The notes beneath the pieces are model-generated. The model worked only from the letters and a program-made list of their open reading frames with translations. It searched no databases and had not been told where the DNA came from. From Desulfobulbaceae bacterium (lineage in GTDB: Bacteria > Desulfobacterota > Desulfobulbia > Desulfobulbales > Desulfocapsaceae): 6,126 nucleotides of DNA. Within the stretch, counting starts at the first letter, position 1; each line of letters opens with the position of its first letter. Of this stretch, positions 1 to 4,494 are shown piece after piece. Position numbers and translations under genes: made by a program. The stretch spans positions 1 to 6,126 of the forward strand of contig JAUVON010000179.1 in the NCBI GenBank assembly GCA_030599175.1, given 5' to 3'.

Positions 1-1552
1 TCAACATCACTATCATAATTATGCCGATGAATTTACGTATTATAGGCAATAGAGTCTGGGTGCGATCAAGCAGAGGTGCACCTCCCCATTCACTTTCACC
101 GCTTTCATCCTCTTCAGCAGTCGCTTCTTCACTGCTGGCCAGCAAGTTGCTGATAATTTTATCAATCAGCCGCCATAATATCATAAAGATAATGACAATA
201 AAGGTGACATTTTTCATGGCTGTAACAACCAGAGGTGAATAAGTATTTTCAAAACCCCAGAGATGCAGCAGCCACAACAGGAGAAGGCCAGCTAAAATAA
301 GCCGACTCAGAGATCGCAGGTATGAGTAGAGAAGACCAGGTTTATCGACAATTTCCTCTTCGTTTTCATCTGTTTCCTCAATCTCACGGTCACCTGATAA
401 TACATGAGTAAAAAACCGGAAAAACCAGCCGATAAGGTTATCAAGAACAAGAAAAATTGGGATAATTAACAGACTTACAGAAAAGGCTAACGTGAATTGG
501 GAATCCGAGAGTAACAGTTTTCCACTCCAGATTACCCAGAGAATGAACAGATAGGTCTCCAACAGGTAAAGCCACGTCGAACCACCTATCACTGAATCTT
601 TGAACAGTTTACGGGTAATAGTTTTACGATTTAAAACAAGAAGCAGTCCAGTCATCAAAATAAACATGGTACCAGACAAAAATTTGATAATGAACAGGCT
701 GTCGCCCTTTAACCCCCCATATTTCAACAGGCCGATAGACATCAGCCCTATAGTGAGAACGGTAACGAAAATGGAGTTAATTCGGTGTACAATCATGGCG
801 GTTTCATCATCCCAGGGAACCAGACGTATCCTGTCATCAACTGGAGAAAGCAGTATTGCTGACAGCAGGATAGTGATCCTGATGAAAATAATTGTGACGA
901 GGATAGTAAGATAGGATGGGCAGATAATAGAGAAATAATCAGAGTAGAACAGTATGTAGGCAAGGTAGGAAATGGTAGTAAAAAGCAGAATCGAAACAAC
1001 TTCAGGTGCAGCATTGACCAACCCAAGCCACAATTTCCAGTGCCACGAGAGAGTATCATCGGGTGATTCCGGCTGCAGCTTTTTCAATACAAAAAACCGA
1101 AATAACCGGTCAAAAACAGCGGCAATTGCAAATACAATGAAAAGCATGGAAAGCATGCTGGTGATGCTGGTAAACCCACTGATCCTGGCAAGAGTCCGGA
1201 AGGTCTTTTTCAGATCGTGGACTAATCGAATTTTGTTAATGTTAAGAATGGTTAGACGCCAATAGGCGAGCTGAGAAAAATTTTCAAGAAACAGCTGCAT
1301 ATTGATCAGGGTGTTTTTTGAAAAAAATGGTGTTTTTCTCTCGAGATGGATATCCTCCTGCAGACTGGCGGCTGGCTCGGCACCAGGCATATCTGACGAC
1401 TGACTGTCTTCAGCGCCGCTGCCTGCATTTACAAGAGGGGGTAAAAAAGCGGAGGACGTTATGGCAGGTAGAAAAAAGATACAAAACATGAGTGTGATAG
1501 CTGTAGAGATCTGCTTTGTTTTGTAATGTTTAAAGTATTCTATCTTCACCAT
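1..1552 (-). CDS. MscS-family mechanosensitive ion channel, N-terminal part (runs off left edge)
   Basis: The minus strand reads open from ATG at 1552 to the window edge: 517 codons without a stop, the C-terminus lying outside. An AGAGG ribosome-binding site sits 7 nt before the ATG. Residues 1-35 look like a signal peptide: Lys-rich start, hydrophobic stretch 15-31, possible cleavage after SSA (33-35). A polar segment follows, then about nine or ten hydrophobic helices (near 126-147, 184-203, 209-235, 258-276, 287-307, 327-347, 353-381, 415-433, 440-463 and from 501). The family call rests mainly on the end: RTQTLLPIIRK (497-507) followed by a hydrophobic helix is the typical entry to the MscS pore module, as in YbiO/YnaI-type large channels. 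Two acidic loops (388-400 and 475-488) lie on either side of the paired helices before this core. Such channels sit in the inner membrane and release solutes on hypo-osmotic shock. The beta domain cannot be seen, so the subfamily is uncertain; YbiO-like is my best guess. Confidence 0.85.
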   Translation of the reverse strand, partial: MVKIEYFKHYKTKQISTAITLMFCIFFLPAITSSAFLPPLVNAGSGAEDSQSSDMPGAEPAASLQEDIHLERKTPFFSKNTLINMQLFLENFSQLAYWRLTILNINKIRLVHDLKKTFRTLARISGFTSITSMLSMLFIVFAIAAVFDRLFRFFVLKKLQPESPDDTLSWHWKLWLGLVNAAPEVVSILLFTTISYLAYILFYSDYFSIICPSYLTILVTIIFIRITILLSAILLSPVDDRIRLVPWDDETAMIVHRINSIFVTVLTIGLMSIGLLKYGGLKGDSLFIIKFLSGTMFILMTGLLLVLNRKTITRKLFKDSVIGGSTWLYLLETYLFILWVIWSGKLLLSDSQFTLAFSVSLLIIPIFLVLDNLIGWFFRFFTHVLSGDREIEETDENEEEIVDKPGLLYSYLRSLSRLILAGLLLLWLLHLWGFENTYSPLVVTAMKNVTFIVIIFMILWRLIDKIISNLLASSEEATAEEDESGESEWGGAPLLDRTQTLLPIIRKFIGIIMIVML

Positions 1553-1673
1553 ATAACAGCCTCTATTTTATTTTATTTATTTTACAAGAATTTCGTGAAG
1601 GAATTTATTTCGTTTACCAGCAGTTTATGTGTAAGTCACCTGTCTTCCGGCAGGAAAGGCGTCAGGAGAGATT

Positions 1674-1696
1674 ATTCTTGCTCTAGAATCAAGAAT
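1674..1696. repeat. 7-bp inverted repeat just upstream of the FNR-like box
   Basis: ATTCTTG (1674-1680) and CAAGAAT (1690-1696) are perfect inverted copies with a 9-nt spacer, ending 3 nt before the FNR-like site. It could be a second regulator site or chance in AT-rich DNA. No T-run follows on the plus strand, so a terminator is unlikely. Confidence 0.35.
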
Positions 1697-1699
1697 TAT

Positions 1700-1713
1700 T
1701 TGATACAAGTCAA
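1700..1713 (+). promoter_or_regulatory. FNR/Dnr-like operator upstream of CBS-HPP operon
   Basis: TTGAT-ACAA-GTCAA matches the Crp/Fnr-family consensus TTGAT-N4-ATCAA at nine of ten specified bases. Its centre (1706.5) is about 87 nt before the CBS gene start. Measured from a class II activator position (-41.5), the start site would fall near 1748 and the -10 element at 1736-1741. Those bases are TCTAAA, matching TATAAT at four of six positions. The fit of box, spacing and -10 suggests activation by an FNR, Dnr or similar regulator, which in anaerobes answers to loss of oxygen or to nitric oxide. The sequence match is seen; the regulation is inferred. Confidence 0.6.
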
Positions 1714-1720
1714 TTACTTT

Positions 1721-1741
1721 TTTAGAAATTTAGTTTCTAAA
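1721..1741. repeat. Perfect 8-bp inverted repeat overlapping the predicted -10 element
   Basis: TTTAGAAA (1721-1728) and TTTCTAAA (1734-1741) are perfect inverted copies separated by TTTAG. The right arm contains the proposed -10 hexamer, so a protein bound here would compete with RNA polymerase. It could be a repressor site; AT-rich chance symmetry is the alternative. Confidence 0.45.
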
Positions 1742-1793
1742 TCATATTTCTGATGACTACAAAATATAGCTGGGATAGAGGGGAATTTAAACC

Positions 1794-2420
1794 ATGGACA
1801 TTACCATACCAACAAAATACTTATCCCGCTCGTCGGGGTTAGATATTTCCGAGCAGGATATAATCACTGCTATGAAAGCTATCCAGGGTTATATCGATAT
1901 CACTCCCGGTGATTTCAAGGAAATTTATCAGGCGGCCTATACCCTTGCTATCCAGCGGTTATTCAATTCCTTTACAGCCACTGACCTCATGACCAAATCA
2001 GTACTGCTGGTTAGTCAGGAGATGGAGTTGGAAGAGGCTGCAGCCTTACTCGCAAAAAAGCATATCTCCGGCGCTCCAGTAGTCGACCACGAAAAGAAAA
2101 TCGTTGGTATTGTTTCCGAAAAAGACTTCCTCAGGGAAATGGGGTTCGGCACCGAACCATCTATTATGCAGATTGCTACCTATTGCCTGCAGAACAAAAG
2201 CCGCATGATGGGGAAATTACATAACAGAACTGTTGGCGACATAATGACAAGACCGCCCATAACCGGTATCCCGGAGATGACAATCGGCACTGTTTCAACC
2301 CTCTTTGTTGATCAGAAGATTAATCGACTGCCAATTGTTGATAAGAACGGATTGACTGTCGGTATTGTTACCCGCACAGATCTTGCCCACTCCTACAGCG
2401 CCTTTGGCGGGAGGATATAG
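1794..2420 (+). CDS. Tandem CBS-domain protein paired with HPP transporter
   Basis: This 208-residue protein has two CBS motifs forming one Bateman module. CBS1 spans about 62-115 (DLMTKS at 64-69, ISGAPVVD at 91-98, GIVSEKD at 105-111). CBS2 spans about 147-198 (VGDIMTRP at 147-154, INRLPIVD at 176-183, GIVTRTD at 190-196). Bateman modules bind adenine nucleotides such as AMP or ATP and gate partner proteins. The N-terminal 60 residues hold a short helical region with YIDITPGDFKEIY (33-45), which I cannot assign to a named domain. No membrane segment is visible, so it is probably cytosolic. GAGGGG lies 10 nt before the ATG. The next gene, HPP, starts 2 nt after the stop and has its ribosome-binding site inside this gene's end, so the two are almost certainly cotranscribed and probably coupled. 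HPP and CBS domains also occur fused in other bacteria, which supports a regulator-transporter partnership. The controlling ligand is not predictable from sequence. Confidence 0.92.
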   Translation: MDITIPTKYLSRSSGLDISEQDIITAMKAIQGYIDITPGDFKEIYQAAYTLAIQRLFNSFTATDLMTKSVLLVSQEMELEEAAALLAKKHISGAPVVDHEKKIVGIVSEKDFLREMGFGTEPSIMQIATYCLQNKSRMMGKLHNRTVGDIMTRPPITGIPEMTIGTVSTLFVDQKINRLPIVDKNGLTVGIVTRTDLAHSYSAFGGRI

Positions 2421-2422
2421 CT

Positions 2423-2959
2423 ATGGACTACCTGCGAAAAATGAAAGGCAGTAGCCAGAGCCCTCCAGCCGTAAATCTGATTGAAGTACTCTGGTCCTGG
2501 ATTGGTAGTTTTCTAGGCATCGCCGCCGTTTCTCTCATCCATTTTAAAATGCTTGATCAGACAGATTTGATACTGATCATCGGCTCGTTTGGCGCATCGG
2601 CGGTACTGATCTACGGTGCCATCCGCAGTCCTCTGGCCCAGCCAAGAAACCTGATCGGCGGCCATGTTCTCTCTGCAATCATAGGTGTAACAGCTTTTCA
2701 GCTGTTTAGTCAGCAACCCTGGCTCGCGGCGTCACTTGCGGTTTCCACCTCAATAGCCCTGATGCATCTCACAAAAACCCTCCATCCACCCGGTGGTGCC
2801 ACTGCCCTGATCGCTGTAATCGGTGGCGACGGTATACACAGCCTGGGATATCTCTATGTCCTGATTCCAACAGCACTTGGTGCAACGGTGATGCTGCTCA
2901 TCGCTCTTTTAGTCAATAACATCCCCAAAAACAGGCGTTATCCTGAATTCTGGTTATAA
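2423..2959 (+). CDS. HPP-family integral membrane protein (candidate nitrite/anion carrier)
   Basis: This 178-residue, strongly hydrophobic protein carries the family signature LHPPGGATAL (120-129), with HPP at 121-123. It also has the other conserved blocks GSFGASAVLIYG (54-65) and SPLAQPRNLIGGH (69-81). Hydrophobic helices lie near 23-40, 47-66, 79-96, 100-117 and 140-165; HPP proteins are usually described as having four membrane helices. Length is normal for a stand-alone HPP protein. Plant chloroplast and cyanobacterial members have been reported to transport nitrite; for most bacterial members the substrate is unknown, so nitrite is only a hypothesis here. GGGAGG at 2409-2414 lies 8 nt before the ATG and inside the upstream CBS gene, indicating translational coupling. 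An FNR-like box ahead of the operon fits a role under anoxic or nitrosative conditions. The tail (NIPKNRRYPEFWL) is polar and probably cytoplasmic. Confidence 0.92.
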   Translation: MDYLRKMKGSSQSPPAVNLIEVLWSWIGSFLGIAAVSLIHFKMLDQTDLILIIGSFGASAVLIYGAIRSPLAQPRNLIGGHVLSAIIGVTAFQLFSQQPWLAASLAVSTSIALMHLTKTLHPPGGATALIAVIGGDGIHSLGYLYVLIPTALGATVMLLIALLVNNIPKNRRYPEFWL

Positions 2960-2977
2960 ATGATAGCATTTTCAGAA

Positions 2978-3007
2978 AAGGATAAAAGGCCGAAACTTTT
3001 TATCCTT
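2978..3007. terminator. Hairpin between convergent genes, probable bidirectional terminator
   Basis: AAGGATAAAA (2978-2987) and TTTTATCCTT (2998-3007) form a perfect 10-bp stem with a 10-nt loop. It lies 18 nt after the HPP stop and 6 nt beyond the stop of the leftward CooS remnant. The stem is AT-rich and no long T-run follows on either strand, so it is not a textbook intrinsic terminator. Position between convergent genes is the main argument. Confidence 0.6.
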
Positions 3008-3013
3008 CCCTGT

Positions 3014-3565
3014 TCATTCTTCAAGTCCTAATCCCTTTCGTTTCATTTTGATTCGCTCGTCTATGAGCTCAGCCGCTTTAAACGGATCAGGTTCTATACC
3101 AAAGCATGCGCCGACCAGATCATCCAGTCCGCTGAGTGCCAAGTTGGTGACAATGGGAGATCCAGTAATATTGGGAGGATGTCCCAGGTGAGTGTAGATA
3201 CCGGATGCTACAGCGTATGTTCCTATAGTTGCAGCTTTTTCAGAATACCATTCAGGTGATGAAGCGGCCAGCGGCAGGTCTGAAATGGAAACACCTATTT
3301 CATTAGCTAATAATGCTGCCAACTGGAGAATTCTGGCATTATCAACACAACTTCCCATATGAATAACCGGCGGGATTCCAAGAGCCCCACAGATTTCTTT
3401 TAGCCCGGGGCCTGCCTGTTCATTGACAGCTTCCAGGATTTTTTCAGAAACAATTGGATTGTGGCCATGGACCAGGATATTGACCTGATCTTTTTTTATA
3501 ACACCAAGATTTACCTGTGCCATACGTGGAGAGGGAGTGCCAAATAGAATGTACAATGGGGACAA
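3014..3565 (-). pseudogene. cooS: Remnant of anaerobic Ni,Fe carbon-monoxide dehydrogenase catalytic subunit
   Basis: The 183-codon frame joins two separate pieces of CooS, which is normally about 640 residues. Residues about 7-47 (LFGTPSPR, then NLGVIKKDQVNILVHGHNP) match the region around the C-cluster histidine. Residues about 52-183 (GPGLKEICGALGIPP, HMGSCVDN at 69-76, to GLGLEE) match the C-terminal domain to its natural end. Roughly 220 residues that should lie between them are absent, as is the N-terminal part with the B and D cluster cysteines. Of the C-cluster ligands (His261, Cys295, Cys333, Cys446, Cys476, Cys526 in Carboxydothermus CODH-II), only the HGH histidine and the SCVDN cysteine remain. 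It cannot oxidise CO in the known way. The longest frame begins at TTG with no ribosome-binding site, and the in-frame codons before it (back to a stop near 3652) do not resemble CooS. The frame itself is uninterrupted and well conserved, so decay is recent, or a small protein is retained. Pseudogene is the better reading. Confidence 0.85.
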
Positions 3566-3666
3566 AATCCATGAAAAGATTTCAATGCATATAGTATGTT
3601 TAGGTTCTGAGAAAAACCTGCAACGAAGGAGATCGGAATTTTTACAACGTCTTCAAGAGGTATAAA
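3566..3666. other. Short intergenic region between CooS remnant and pirin gene
   Basis: The pirin promoter should lie here. TATAGT (3590-3595) is a five-of-six match to a -10 element, but I find no good -35 at 16-18 bp. AAGGAG (3626-3631) resembles a ribosome-binding site yet has no start codon at useful distance. AGAGG at 3656-3660 is 6 nt before the pirin ATG and is the site likely used. Confidence 0.4.
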
Positions 3667-4368
3667 ATGCTAAATATAATTAAAGCAAAAGACAGACATT
3701 TTAGTGATAGTGGGTGGCTACAAACTTACTGGCTGTTTTCTTTCAGTAATTACCATGATCCACAGAATACAAATCACGGGACATTGCACGTCTTCAATGA
3801 TGATATTGTCCAGCCACGAACAGGGTTTGGCACCCACCCGCACCGAGAAATGGAAATCATATCGATTGTACTCCATGGAGAGATGACACATAAAGATACC
3901 ATGGGTAACGAAATGGTAATGAAGCAACACGACGTGCAGAGAATGACAGCAGGAACAGGGCTGCACCATTCCGAATGGAACGAGGGGGAGGATACTGTTG
4001 GATTTTTTCAAATCTGGATTCTTCCTGACAAGAATGGGCTGGAGCCTTCCTACGATCAGAAAAGTTTCGTGCCGGAATATTGGGAAAATAAGCTGGCATT
4101 AATCGCTTCACACCTGGTTCAAGATTATGCTGTGAAACTTAACTCTGAAGCACTGATTTATAGAGCAGGTCTGGATCCGGATCGTGAAGTATCATATAAA
4201 TTCGATAAAGATCGCCGTCTGTTTCTTTATCTGATCGAAGGGCAGTTACTTGTGAATGATTTGAGTATTGAAAGACGCGATCAGGTTCGCATTAAAAATG
4301 AAGAACAGCTAGTTATAAGGGCACAGAAAAAGAGTGCCTTCGTGTTAATCGATGTTCCAGATCAGTAA
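3667..4368 (+). CDS. Pirin-family bicupin protein, YhhW-like
   Basis: This 233-residue protein is full length for the YhhW type of pirin (about 231). The N-terminal cupin holds GFGTHPHREMEI (53-64) and MTAGTGLHHSEWN (93-105). These give the metal-binding set His57, His59, His101 and Glu103, at the same numbers as in E. coli YhhW. The C-terminal half (about 125-230) is the second, degenerate cupin without metal ligands. Bacterial pirins of this type bind iron or another divalent metal in the cytosol. Some show quercetin 2,3-dioxygenase activity in vitro, but the physiological substrate is mostly unknown, and others bind metabolic enzymes. AGAGG lies 6 nt before the ATG. The gene stands alone: the divergent neighbour is a CooS remnant and the next gene on this strand is 126 nt away with its own leader. 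Nothing ties it functionally to its neighbours. Confidence 0.93.
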   Translation: MLNIIKAKDRHFSDSGWLQTYWLFSFSNYHDPQNTNHGTLHVFNDDIVQPRTGFGTHPHREMEIISIVLHGEMTHKDTMGNEMVMKQHDVQRMTAGTGLHHSEWNEGEDTVGFFQIWILPDKNGLEPSYDQKSFVPEYWENKLALIASHLVQDYAVKLNSEALIYRAGLDPDREVSYKFDKDRRLFLYLIEGQLLVNDLSIERRDQVRIKNEEQLVIRAQKKSAFVLIDVPDQ

Positions 4369-4374
4369 TGCTCC

Positions 4375-4392
4375 TGAAACGTTCAAGTTTCA
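4375..4392 (+). terminator. Small hairpin just after the pirin stop
   Basis: TGAAAC (4375-4380) and GTTTCA (4387-4392) pair over a 6-nt loop, 7 nt after the pirin stop. It overlaps a tandem near-repeat, GTTCAAG then TTTCAAG (4381-4394). No T-run follows, so terminator function is doubtful. Confidence 0.25.
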
Positions 4393-4411
4393 AGATAATT
4401 GTAGATAAAAG

Positions 4412-4434
4412 TTTTAAAATACAATATTTTAAAA
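4412..4434. repeat. Perfect AT-rich palindrome upstream of CoA-transferase gene
   Basis: TTTTAAAATA (4412-4421) and TATTTTAAAA (4425-4434) are exact inverted copies separated by CAA. The centre contains TACAAT (4420-4425), a five-of-six match to a -10 hexamer, though the bases 15-18 bp before it give only a poor -35. It could be an operator over the promoter of the next gene. In RNA it would form a weak all-A/U stem. Confidence 0.45.
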
Positions 4435-4471
4435 ATCCTGGCAGGAAAGAGGAGGAAGAAGGTTTTTAATT

Positions 4472-4489
4472 ATGATATATCAACCCTAG
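4472..4489 (+). CDS. Candidate five-codon leader mini-ORF (MIYQP)
   Basis: ATG at 4472 opens a frame of five codons ending in TAG at 4487-4489. It is preceded by a purine-rich GGAGGAAGAAGG (4451-4462), the best ribosome-binding sequence in this leader, which ends 9 nt before this ATG. The next gene starts 5 nt after the mini-ORF stop and has only a weak AGAG of its own. Translation of the mini-ORF could deliver ribosomes to the large gene by coupling. No amino-acid run suggests attenuation. The reading is speculative. Confidence 0.35.
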   Translation: MIYQP

Positions 4490-4494
4490 AGATA

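Larger units (their letters stand above)
1553..1793. other. Divergent intergenic region between MscS-type gene and CBS-HPP operon
   Basis: This AT-rich 241-bp stretch separates two divergent genes. It has an FNR-like site at 1700-1713, a palindrome at 1721-1741 and two small hairpins: one at 1639-1654 (six pairs including one G-T, loop TTCC) and one at 1674-1696. An open frame of 75 codons starting at 1526 crosses it, but it begins antisense inside the channel gene, resembles no known protein and has low-complexity composition, so I do not call it a gene. I could not find a convincing sigma70 promoter for the leftward channel gene. Confidence 0.7.

Noticed and set aside
600..1265. Several open frames of about 70-105 codons on both strands
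   Set aside because: All overlap the continuous minus-strand channel frame, which has a signal peptide, membrane helices and the MscS entry motif.
1639..1654. Hairpin with loop TTCC near a GGAAAGG stretch, considered as a riboswitch piece
   Set aside because: Only one short stem with a wobble pair; no second helix or known riboswitch core, and it lies upstream of the likely transcription start of the CBS gene.
1526..1753. 75-codon open frame on the plus strand in the divergent intergenic region
   Set aside because: It starts inside the channel gene's signal-peptide region on the opposite strand, has no good ribosome-binding site and overlaps the FNR-like box and palindrome.
3718..4111. Minus-strand open frames of 84 and 97 codons
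   Set aside because: They are antisense to the pirin gene, whose metal ligands and full length are intact.
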